A stretch of DNA of 64,000 nucleotides, taken from assembly GCF_037042905.1 (NCBI RefSeq), contig NC_087247.1, positions 62,734,420 to 62,798,419 on the forward strand, given 5' to 3'. Positions 43,795-55,074 of this stretch are shown piece after piece. A model generated the notes under the pieces. That model had not been told where the DNA came from and made no database searches. It worked only from the letters and a program-made list of their open reading frames with translations. The stretch comes from Lytechinus pictus. Its lineage: Eukaryota; Echinodermata; Echinoidea; Temnopleuroida; Toxopneustidae. Position 1 is the first letter of the stretch; every line of letters begins with the position of its first letter. Position numbers and translations under genes: made by a program.

Positions 43795-44448
43795 TAACCA
43801 ATGCTCCATTTTGATGCAGTAAAGTGCAAATTTAATCTTTTTCCATTCCATTTTTTCAATAGAAATCATGATAATGAAATGTATTGTAAAAGTTCCAGCT
43901 TTTTACCATTCTCTTCTATTTCCAATCACTTACCATGTAATGAAACCATTTACCATAATAATTGTCTACATTTTGGTTTATCTAAACCTCATTATATTTT
44001 TGTTCTAATTTTCCTAAATTCTCCTTTGTTAGTAATGCCTTAGAATGAATTATTCATTCAGCGGTGGCACCAGGACTTTTAAAATAGGGGCAGAGATGGA
44101 CAAATAATTTCTATGCATTTTCACAAGATCAAGTGTGAAGCTTTTATAGTGACCTGGGTGCAGACAATCACATTTGCATCCCTGGTTGGATCCAGGGGCA
44201 GAGCCCAGGATTAACAGAGATAGATATGTAAGTCTTCCTGTTATAGTTTATAAAAGAGGATTTACAAATACCAGGTAATGCTTCATATCTTAAAGGTAGC
44301 CTATCTTTTTCGAAATCACATCATGAACTCATCCCTTGTATAATCTTAATCTTTAAGGCATAGACCTAATTCTTCTGTCACATAAAGTGTATTTCTCTTC
44401 AAAAATACATCAGAGTAAAATGCAAACAGCAATACCATTATATGCAAG

Positions 44449-44479
44449 AATAAATGTTGACAAAAATATACAAAATAAA
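44449..44479 (+). promoter_or_regulatory. Candidate FYCO1 polyadenylation signals
   Basis: AATAAA occurs at 44449-44454 and 44474-44479, the first such pair found after the stop codon, giving a 3' untranslated region of about 0.7 kb. Placement is inferred from sequence only. Confidence 0.4.
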
Positions 44480-44572
44480 ACTTTCATTATCCTGACATTT
44501 TTCACCTATCTACATGCGTATATCTATATACACGTACATTCCTGACATCTGTAGGCTTACTTTCACTCCTAC

Positions 44573-45300
44573 TTACCGGTAGATGCGATTCTTGTCTTTG
44601 GATACTTGATGATGAACATATCCACTACATTCTCGCAAGTCAATTGCAAGTGCTCTAACCCTGTGACTTCTGATGACTGTACAGCCTTTCAGCCTCTGGT
44701 TTGACATCCTGGCTTTAAGATGATTTTTGCTGAAGGTGGGTTCATAAGCAGATGTACTAACTGGGATGACGGCAGCTAATTTGAGTCTGTAATGAACTGA
44801 AAGATGCTTGATGGTTTTAAGACATTTCTGGAACTTGGGATCATGAGCTTCTAGTGAACAAAAGATCTTCATATTTTTGTAACTAAATCTTCTGTTTAAT
44901 TCCCCTCAGCACATCTACTGTAGGATTGAGTATTACAATCTTAATGCTTGCTGCATCAGACACCGGTTCACACTTTTTACGTTTAGATATAACAAAAAAG
45001 TCATCCATTGTGGATGGTGCATTGGTTTGCCTGCGTTTATTGCTGTTGTATTTCAGTCCATTTTCCTTTGCTACTGTAAGTAATTTTCTGAAGAAGTTAA
45101 AAGCTTTGGTATCTGATCTGAAAGTATTAAAGTCTTCTTGTTATGACTTAATCAGATCTGCTGCATATTGATAATCCGAATTGACACTCTGCTTTTTATC
45201 TGATGCAAACTTGGCAGAGCTTTTTTTTATCTCAAAATAGTTCTGTGTCTTGTTTGAGAATATAACCTTGTTGATGCAGCCTATTTCTTTGGTGAAAGAA
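44573..45300 (-). pseudogene. hAT-type transposase C-terminal remnant
   Basis: The minus-strand frame from 44872 encodes VIPVSTSAYEPTFSKNHLKA then RMSNQRLKG. This fits the IPVSTxxxExxFSxxxxLKxxM-S-xxRLxG pattern of the hAT dimerisation domain. Upstream frames (45300-44900) encode QEDFNTFRSDTKAFNFFRKL and NAPSTMDDFFV-like sequence but carry stops. The catalytic part is missing. Decayed. Confidence 0.5.
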
Positions 45301-45544
45301 TGATGTAGATAAAATGTTATAAAAACAGGTATTCAGGAAATAGGAGTTGTGTCCCCTCATACCTTCAAGAAATTAACTTCAGTTGCTTTTCTACGAGGGA
45401 GAGGAGCTCTAGTGCAAGATGATATGTTTATTTTGGTTATGGTAAAACTTAGCATTGTAAAGCAGTTCTAAGCGTATAATGTGATATACACTTAAAGTCA
45501 TACAAGTCAAGTCATTAACCATGTAGACTTATGTTAGTGACTAA

Positions 45545-45690
45545 AAGCATAATAATAATAATAACGGCATATTTACCCAGGATACCCACTTCAGTTCCGA
45601 AAACTGTTCTCACAGCGGGCCCTGCTATTATTATTATCCCGGCTTTAGCACGGCTACCTTGATCAGGCGCTCGAGCATTCAAGGAAGTTT
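45545..45690 (-). repeat. SINE 3'-half fragment
   Basis: Contains GGCATATTTACCCAG, ATTATTATTATCCCGGCTTT and GGCTACCTTGATCAGGCGCT, corresponding inversely to the tail half of the SINE at 26741-27028. Confidence 0.5.
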
Positions 45691-45692
45691 TG

Positions 45693-46985
45693 AAAAGTCT
45701 ACAAAAAATTGTTTCAAATTATGATATCTATATTTTGATGTTAATAGATGCTCTGAAGTCTTATCTTTGAAATCCCATTAAAAAAAAAAAAATTCGTTCA
45801 TGCTTGAGCGAACACGGGACGTTTTTGTCGGGGGTTTAAAAAGAGGCTTGCACCAAAACAGCAGAAATGAAAAATTTGATGATTAGACTTCTTGCTAATC
45901 AGCAGACTTCCTCCTAATATTTTCATTATCTTTGCCATAATTTTCGAATTATGATGCAAATTTCTTTTACAAATTTATTTATTTACTTGTATTATTTTGT
46001 TTTTTCATTAAAACTTATTTTACCTTTGAATTTTCCTTCATAAGTAAGAAAAGACTTTTTGTCAACCCAAGCATGAAGATTTGCATTGTCAATTGGGAGA
46101 ACTTGTAATTATTCATATCCTTTTATTATGTGAAACGAAATATGTTATGGTACCTTTAGAAAACATGAATCCTATTTTCAAAGGGTTATTGATTCCTTGA
46201 CCACATTTAATTATGTACTTGACAGGACAAACAGGAAAGTATTCATGTCTTTCAATGGCAAAGGTGTATTGAGTCAATTTTGAAGGAGCAAGATATGGCA
46301 GATTGGGTAAAATGTATTAAAAAGTTGTGAAGCGAGCAAGCAAAAATTTCCTCTTTTTTATTAGAATATCCAATTTTGTAATAGATTTTGACAGAATATT
46401 CAGAAAATGATATCATATTTCATTTTCTATCTCCTGTTAATTCCTTTCCACTTTTTTTTTCTTGGTCATTTTTGTTTTTATCGGGGGGGGGGGGGGCACC
46501 CCAAGCCCCTGCCCATCTGTATGCCACTGTGCAAAGGCACCATAACCTTTGTAGCACACAATGAAATGTTTTGAATGAAAAGCACGCTCTCCCATACTTC
46601 GGTTGAAAAAAAATGTTCTTGCCTAAAGAAGGGATATTCAAAGCTAAAAGAGAACATCAAAAAGAAACAACAACAGAACAATTCAAGCACATAAATAGAT
46701 TTGAAAATGAATTTTGACTGCATAATTCGAAAATCATGGCAAAGATAATGAAAAGGTTAAAAGAAAGTCTGCTGATTAGCAAGAAGTCCGACCATCATAT
46801 TTATCATTTTATGCCATTTTGGCGCAAGCCTCCTTTTTAACCCCAGACAAAAAACATTCAGTGTTCGCTCAAGCATGAATGAAACTAAATTTCTTTAATG
46901 GCATTTGAAGGATAAGACTTCAGAGCACCCATTAACACCAAAATATAGTGATCATTATTTGAAAAATTTTTTTTATAGACTTAAA
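45693..46985. mobile_element. Foldback element with ~280-bp inverted arms
   Basis: The left arm (about 45693-45965) includes TGCTTGAGCGAACAC and TGCTAATCAGCAGACTT. The right arm (about 46700-46985) carries their inverses, GTGTTCGCTCAAGCA and AAGTCTGCTGATTAGCA. The 730-bp centre has no recognisable transposase. Identity between arms looks moderate, so the element is old. Confidence 0.7.
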
Positions 46986-49715
46986 ATCTCTCCCGTTTTT
47001 TTTATACGCACTGTATATATATATATACCACACATATACTGCTTACATTTCTCAAAAGTATTACCATAGTATTTTTATCTAGGTCTGTTGTACCTGTGCA
47101 ATACAAAAAAACCCACTAAAGCTTTGCATACTTTGCATATACTTGTAAGTATAAAGATTATATTTTCTACACTCTCCTGCCTCGATTCCTTGCTAAAATA
47201 TATATTCATATTCTAATGTAATTTATTCACAAAGAAGAAAATATTGAATTCATATATTGCAATATTAATGCAGTTCATGCAGTTTGGAATGTGTACTTGT
47301 AAGGTGAGATAAAAATATTGGAATTCTATAATTATACAAAATGAAAACGGCAGTTTGTCGCTGAGATTTTAACAGTTTTCTGTCTTGTATCACATCTTGG
47401 GTTTCGTCGCATAATAATAGACCAGTTCATAGTTACCTTCAAGGCAAGTTTGTACAATTGACCTTTCATTTACTCCATTAGGATAGGCAAATTTCAAAGT
47501 AAGATGTTACGTACCAAGTATGCCTGACACATCAGGATGCTGAATAGCACACCAGTGGACACTTTATGAAGGTATTTGTTGTATTTCTATTTTGACTTGG
47601 CATATTACTATTACAATGTACTTGGTCAACCGTTAAATACCAATTGCTTCCAGTGGATCTAATGAAAGGCCCAATATAAAAGAATGAATGATTAATGAAG
47701 ACATCACAGTCGGTGTGTATCTCATTGAATATTAAACTACCATGTCATTTGAGTTCAAATGACATTCTTCTGATCATGCATCATGCATAGAATGGAATTT
47801 CAAACTTCTTAAAGGTTTAGATTGAAATATTTATGTATGTCAGTATTACTTTGATCATCTATGTCAACAATGGTAATTAATTAAACTCTTTCCAAAGGAA
47901 TAGAATCCTGTGATTATTAAAGGTGATATGTATTGTTTGTATGTCAAATTGAGGGTTTGAATGTCTTCAAAGAACCTCACCCTTTAATAAGGTATTTTGT
48001 ATTGTGATGGATTTGCTCTTTTTGCCTATTCAAGCTCCATAGTTCTCCACTATTATACTCTTGCACAGACTCTCGATCAGCAACAAGTTACCACAAGATC
48101 TCTTAAAAGATGCAATACCTGATAATTCGCAAATACAAAACGAGAGTCGGAATATCTGATATTCTGGGTGGCAACTGCCTTCACTATTTTGATGACCAAA
48201 AAAAAAGACGAGTTACACAGAGTTTAAATTATGTTGTTTATCCATACAAGCACCTGAAGTTTAAGGTCACTGATTGGCATTTCCTCCCTCCACCCAGCAC
48301 CAACTCTCTTCATATATCGTTACATATTACCTGAACGGGCACATGTCATACCACACCAATAACCCCATGTGCCCTCTTGTTTACAATTACATTGAATCAT
48401 TTGCATATTATTAATGACAATTTTCCTACACTGAACCCACCAGGATTTGTTAGTCTGCTGACTTTTGTCTTTAGCTTCATTTAATATTTTCGCATTTATT
48501 GTAAAATAAAACCTAGGTGAAAGACTTCAGCCCAAAATGAGATTTTCATGCTTGTCTTTTGAGTTTGATATCTGAGCTATCAAGACCCATTTTTTAGGCA
48601 AATGAAAAAAAAAAGCCTACCTTCCTTGAATATTTTGAAATTTAACCATTAATGCTTCTTTTTTTATTGGCAATAGTCAATCAATTCTTGGATTTGATTG
48701 CCCTGTAACTTTAATGACCCTTGTCATTGACTCCATAAATATTGTGTTTCCCTTGATATGCTCTCATGATTCTGTGGGGTTATGCTGCACTGGCTTTCAG
48801 TAGCTAGTTTTCTTGAAACATCTTGCCTTTTATGTAGCATATCATGGAGCTGTACTTTCATACATTGACCATTGTTCCCTCTAACACTTTCTATACATCT
48901 AGTCTCCCAATGTCTCGCCCTATCTGGATGTGTAGGATATCCTTAACAGCAGGGACATCACCTTTCTCTTGATCAAAGGTCCCCTCAAATCATCTGATGT
49001 ACTTTTGGCCAGTCTCTCTGATGCCAGAAGAGCCCACATCCTTCTCATTTTTGCTTGCAATACCTTCTATTTTCTCCTTTGACATCCTGAAACATGGTGG
49101 ATGACATGTGGATCACCAGTTGATCTCCAAGATTGCTTTGTCTCACTTTCTTTGTGACAAATGATTCATCCTTTGTTTGACTTTATTTTTAGAGCCCCTT
49201 TTCTGTACATCTAGTTAAGTTACTTTTATGATCATGACTGAAGCCGCTGCCGCCTGACGGATTCTGTGGTGATCTGCATCTTTAGTTCAAAGTTTTCTTA
49301 TGGATCTTGCACCTTTCCTCCAGCTGGTAACCAGATATTGATGATCTTAGGTCTCTCCAATGAAGAGTTCTTGCTTGGGGTTCCTGTTCCCTGGGCTTCT
49401 CTTCCTTAGCTGTGGCCCCTGATGTTTCCTTTAATGGGCTCACAGATTGTCTGCTCGTTGATATTTCTTACCACTGTCTAAAGAGGTGTGTCTTCTTGGT
49501 TACCGATGCTGGTCCTTTGACTAATTGAAGTGTTGTTTCCGTGGGGGATCAAGTGGTGGAAGTATTGGCATGCCCGCCATCATAGTCATCTGATTGAGCT
49601 TTGAAACGGACAATAAGCATTACACAAGATCAGGTATGTGGGGCAAGGCTACTCATATGTTATACTTTCTACTCCCACACTGAAAGGTACTGTTATTTTT
49701 TAAACAAAAGATGTC

Positions 49716-50355
49716 AAATGGCTCAACTTGCCCCACCCATGGGGTAAGTTGAGCCACCTTTTGGGGTAAGTTGAGCCACAAAAGCTATGAGGCAAGAACC
49801 AGTGTGACAATAATTTTATTTTAAAGTCTCTTCGCTTCTTAATTCTATAGAAATACTAAAGTCCTCTAAAACTAAAACACTTATCTTGTGAATTCAGTCC
49901 ATTAGAGCTGCATATCAATAGCCTTTTAAGGTTTGTTTGTTTTTATAAATACATTACCATATGAATTATCATGGCTCAACTTGCCACATGTTGGCTGGCT
50001 CAACCTACCCCAGTCCGAACTTCATGGGATATTTTCACATCCACACATTTTTTATGCACCCATCATGTAAAAGACTGACATGAATGAGGTTCCATACTTG
50101 GACTAACAATATTGTCATCTTATGTCCTTATATATGTAAAGATGCATATGGGTTAAATGCATTTATCTATGTCACACTTTCTTAATTTTCGGCATAAATT
50201 TGTATTTTTCCCTCTAAAAAACTACTTTCTGTTTCAATGTTGAAAACAATGTGATTGGGTTAGGGGTTATGCAATGGGTCATCAATATATAACACCACCA
50301 CAATGTCTGACTCATTCATAATTGGCCTGGGGGTGGTGGCTCAACTTACCCCGCA
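49716..50355. repeat. Repeat with GGGGTAAGTTGAGCCA motifs
   Basis: TGGCTCAACTTGCCCC and its inverse GGGGTAAGTTGAGCCA occur at about 49718, 49741 and 49763, with related forms near 49972, 50000 and 50336. The outermost copies could serve as terminal repeats. The interior is AT-rich and non-coding. Confidence 0.5.
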
Positions 50356-51118
50356 TTCCCCTACATATTTTGTGCTTGTGAAACTTTGTTTCACTACCTT
50401 CCATCAAGTCTTTACACACATTCCTTATCTGTCATTTCCTTTTTCTTATTCTTTCTTTAGCACATATTTTCATTTTCATCTGAGTTGATTTCCCCCATTC
50501 TAACATCATTGTTATGATCAATATATAATTTATTGTAATGTATTATTTGGTATATTTCAATGTGAAACAGTAAAGAAAATATTTGGTTATTAAAGAAATG
50601 CATCTCTGTCGTGTCTAATTGTTAAAAAAAATGAACACTTAACAAATGTTACTTAACAGACATGATTAAAACAGTGGCTTAATGGATTATGATGTTGGAG
50701 AACTCTGTGCATCCTCATTATTAAACCTTCAACATCTTCCATAAAATGAATGAAATATGTCAACTATAATGTTAGTGTAACTATTAATATAACTTTTCTG
50801 TGAAAGTGTATTTGTAACAAACTGAAATATCATTTTCTAAATTCTGCATGAAATTGAAAATAAATGATTTATATTCAAACTTTGTGAATGAAAAGCAATG
50901 CCTTTGTTGACTGATAGTGAGAAAGAGTAAACAAATGTGAAACGTGAAAATAAAAAGAAAGACACATGGAGAGAAAGTGTGTGTGGGGGGGGGGGGGAGA
51001 GGGGTAGATGGGAAGAGGGGGTGGGAGATAGACAGATGGAGATAAAGTTTTGAGAGAAGGTAAGATTATACGGGAAGTCAATCTAACATCAAGTTTGTTT
51101 TAATACAAGGAAAAGCGA

Positions 51119-51752
51119 TTTTGTGTCTCACCCACTCATGAAAATAACCAGAAATATCGTGGGCACGCAACAGAATTGTATCAAAACTTCATTGTGAAAT
51201 GACTGGGATGGAATAACACTTGTCATAAGAGCCTTGCACGTAAACTTAAATGTTGACCTGAAAATGACCTTTGACCTTACCATGTGACCTCTGACTGCAG
51301 CATAACATGCAGGTCGCCTAAGTACATCTACCATCCAAGTTTGGTTGAAAAGTGACTTACGGTTGCGGAGTTAGGTGTCATAAGAGAGTCTTGCATGTGA
51401 ACTCTAACGTTGACCTGAAAATGACCTTTGACCTTACCATATGACCTCAAACTGCAGCATAACATGCAGGTCGCCTAAGTACATCTACCATCCAAGTTTG
51501 GTTGAAAAGTGACTTATGGTTGCGGAGTTAGGTGTCATAAGAGTCTTGCATGTAAACTTTAACATTGACCTGAAAATGACCTTTGACCTTACCATGTGAC
51601 TTTAACATGCAGGTCCCCCAAGTCCATCTACCATCCAAGTTTGGTTGAAAAGCGACTTACGGTTGTGGAGTTATGTGTCATAAGGTTTGTGACGGACCGA
51701 CGACATTTGGATCCGTAAGTCTTGCCTTCACCTCTGGTGGGCAAGACAAAAA
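51119..51752. repeat. Tandem-repeat element with inverted DR1 motifs
   Basis: Three units of about 160 bp (near 51200, 51395 and 51555) share TGACCTGAAAATGACCTTTG and CATCTACCATCCAAGTTTGG. The left end TTTTGTGTCTCACCCACTCA and the inverse of the right end TTTTTGTCTTGCCCACCAGA are similar. The design parallels the GTCTCGCC family in FYCO1 introns, and TGACCTTTGACCT is the inverse of AGGTCAAAGGTCA. Confidence 0.7.
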
Positions 51753-52634
51753 GCAGAAAAAAGAAAAATTAATAAAGGTTTGATGAAAAGTATTTCAGAT
51801 TACTGGTTAGCAGCTCATGTTACATGTCTACTCAATCAGAAAATGTCTCAATGACCCATTTAGTAATCACAGTGGAATTTAGATGAAATGTGGGGAACTG
51901 CTCACATGTGACTTCACAAATTTTTTACTTTGAATATTCTTAATTTTTCATGGATGGATTTCATAAAGCCTGATTTTTCTCCAAAACGGCTTTCCTTTAA
52001 AAGCTGAAGATAGAATGAGAGAGGTCCATTTTTTGGGGGGGGGGGATGGGAAGGGTACATGTAATGATGTAGAAGTAGATTTTTTTTTCAATTTCTAATC
52101 GTATCCCACAAACATCAACAAAAATTTCATAAAAATCGTATGGAAACTAAATTTATGAAAGTTAGTTTTTTAATCCCTTGCTCACTTTTACTTATAATCT
52201 ATGCGCACAAACTGAGCGAGATGTCACACACTATTCTTTTTAGGCGAATTAGCTCTTGATTTAAGCATAACTTACAATGAGGAGACTTCAAATGATCAAT
52301 CAAAACTATGCTCGTTATTGGAGGAAAACAAATGAAACACGTTTTCCGTAAAAATACAGAAGGAAGTAAGACATTATTATGGATTGTGCAGAAAACTGAT
52401 TCACAAAAATGAGTAAAAAATCTGTTATGCCAGACCTCTTATATTACTTTCGATTTCAATGAAAAGAAGCGTTATGCTTGTGTGATTTTGCTCCTTTAAT
52501 TCAAATCAACTTGTTGTTTGGGTTGACCTGGCCTTTTCTATAACCAATTATTCACAGTAATTCCTGATTCACGCATACAATCACACACACACATACAAAC
52601 AAATACAATACAAATTTGATATGTTTTTAAAGAT

Positions 52635-53466
52635 TTTATTGGTTTTCTCTTTCTCTCTGCAATAATCAATATGTATATGTACAACAATAGCAGGATTTTC
52701 TGTTATCAACACTTCTCTTGCTAATAAAATATTTTATTCAACAAATGCAATCTTTCATGCAAATATCTTTTCTGCGGATACAAATGAAGTTCTTTTGAAA
52801 GGGAAAATTGCAAAATCTGATTTGAGTACGACATAATAAAGCATAAGATCTGCATGTAAAACTTAATTCATATCTCAATGTTCAAATAAAGCTTTAAAGG
52901 AGAAAAATCCTCATTTAAAAAATGCAAGCAGGCCTTCTTTTCGACATGTACATCTACAAAATGAAAATTCAATCATGTGATATATTTGTACCAAATGTTG
53001 AAACTGGAAAATATTAAGTTTAGAGACAAAGTCTACAAGTACAGACAAATAAAATTTACACATTCCTACATGTATCAATCATTCATCAGAAGTAATTCAT
53101 GAATGTTAATTCATATCACTTGAAATTGTAAACCCCTGAAAAAATACTAGTAAATCAGTGGGTACAATGAACGATTGCCAACAACAAAAACATGAAGAAA
53201 AAAAATGCCATGATCATCCCACAAGAATGTCTGAACTCCTTCCACTACTGGAAACTAGTCATAAATAAGTCTTGACTTCTCTTTCAGTCAAATATCATCG
53301 TCTATTATTGGAAAACTCCATTGCATAATAATCTTTCTTTAGCTATTTACAAATATGTACATCACAAGGGTTACCACAATAATATAGGACACATTTAGCT
53401 AAGCACAAGAGAAGCCTGTCAAAGCAAGATGAAAATGATCATTATCTCTGATGAATTTGCTTTATT
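52635..53466 (-). promoter_or_regulatory. Candidate polyadenylation signals of the CNC gene
   Basis: Minus-strand AATAAA hexamers lie at 53461-53466, 52733-52738 and 52635-52640, giving possible 3' untranslated regions of about 1.0 to 1.8 kb. Which one is used cannot be told from sequence. Confidence 0.35.
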
Positions 53467-54433
53467 AAATAAATTTTCAAATTTTCATGTCATATTCGCC
53501 TTGACCACAGAAAATTGAAAGGGAAAGGGGATGTATTCCTGTGTCTATAGGAGGCGTTTATACATGTATGTTGATTGAAAATATGGCTTGAAACTAGATT
53601 CAGAATCATTCACAAATAATAAAAATATATCCTGTCCTGTCAACTTCTCTGACCATAATAATGTTGTGTGAGATGATTTGTTACAATAACTGATATTTCT
53701 AATCCAGTAAGAAGTGATTTGATAGAGGCACAACAATCATTACTAGTCCCTCCCAGGCCGACCAATCTTGCTCTCTATTAGCTACAGCTGTCCCTAGGAA
53801 AACACTGGACTATCAAACACAACTAAGCAATCATGCTTGAAGCATGTGTGTAATGCGACCAACAGACATAAAACAAGACGCATTTCTGCAAAAAATACAA
53901 TATAGAAAAATACATTCAAATAATGGACCCACATGTACATGAACATGTAATATAAGCCTTGAAGCAATATAACACAATAAAATTTATAAGCTTTGTGGTT
54001 TAAATAACTTGAAATAAACTGAACACTGATAATGCAAGCTGAAAGAGGAAAGTTGAATGTAAAAAAAAAAAAAAAATATGCAGCCCTGTTTTGCAATCAC
54101 AATGGTTATGATTAAAGGGATAGTTCAAACAGTGTAAACAAAAATAGAAGTATACAACGGGGAAAGGCACTACAGAAAATGGGAGGTTAAGTAATTTGGG
54201 TCTTTGAATTTTGCCTCTTGCACCTACATGTACAGGTAATCTAGATAATTGTAATGATACCAAATTCATCCCTCACTCCTAAGGATAGGACAACAGTGAA
54301 AATAACAAAAAAAGAATGATACACTGCCAACAAATAGTGACATTAAACAATAAATCAAAAGTAATTTGATAGCTTGGAATCATAAGCATATTACAGCTTG
54401 AACAGTCTCTGAAAAAATTGAAGTGATTCTTGA

Positions 54434-55074
54434 TTACATTGATTGCTCATCTCTGTCTCTTTGATTGCTATTGCGAGGGATAAGGTATACAGTACCATCA
54501 GGCATCTGTTGCAGCGTATAGTCATTGGGATCAACTGGGCTCCCATGCTCATCTTGAACTGAAGAAAATACTTCTTCACAAAGTTCTGCATATCTCTGCT
54601 GCATCTCACTCACTTCTTTGTCAATGTTATCACGCTCTTTCACCAGCTTGTCTCTCTCCATCCTCAGCTCACCAACTGTTGATTCCACAAACTGGATGGC
54701 ATCTATTTTACGTTTACGGCAATTCTGAGCAGCGACTTTGTTTTTCCCACGCCTCCTGATATCACGGACAAGCTGCATCTGAGGATCTGTGAGCTCGTAT
54801 TTTTTCATCAAGTCATTGAAAGAATCAACGGGCAGGTTAATGATCTTTTCAATGCAGAGTGGAAGTTTTAGAGCCTTGGCACGCTTCTCATCTCGATTCA
54901 ACTTGGAGCTGCCATTTGTTCCATTATGGCTCATGTTTTGTGCACCATTGCCATTCTGCATCTGGGATTGTGAAGGTGCAGCATATGAATGGTTGTGTTT
55001 CACATTCTCCATCTTAGGGGGTTGACTACTGTAGCTGTTACTGCTGGAATCACTGCCATACTGCCGCTCGTGAC
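54434..55074 (-). CDS. NFE2L1: CNC gene exon 5 (CNC domain and bZIP)
   Basis: Begins GHERQYGSDSSS. The CNC block is RDEKRAKALKLP, INLPVDSFNDLMKKYELTD and QMQLVRDIRRRGKNKVAAQN; then CRKRK and a leucine zipper of about five heptads. The C terminus YTLQQMPDGTVYLIPRN corresponds to Neh3. The basic region retains the residues diagnostic of CNC factors. The stop TAA is at 54434-54436. Confidence 0.97.

Larger units (their letters stand above)
45301..52620. other. Intergenic region between convergent genes
   Basis: No gene is supported. It holds a SINE tail (45545-45690), a foldback with ~280-bp arms (45693-46985), a repeat with GGGGTAAGTTGAGCCA motifs (49716-50355), a CACTCATG/TGGGCAAGACA repeat (51119-51752) and G-tracts near 46484, 50986 and 52036. 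Between 48770 and 49620 the composition is less AT-rich and the minus strand reads faintly coding-like (a gag-like retroelement remnant is possible), but stops are frequent and I do not call it. Confidence 0.5.

Noticed and set aside
48770..49620. Possible retroelement gag-like remnant on the minus strand
   Set aside because: Composition is suggestive but stops are frequent and no motif (zinc knuckle, protease or RT) is visible.
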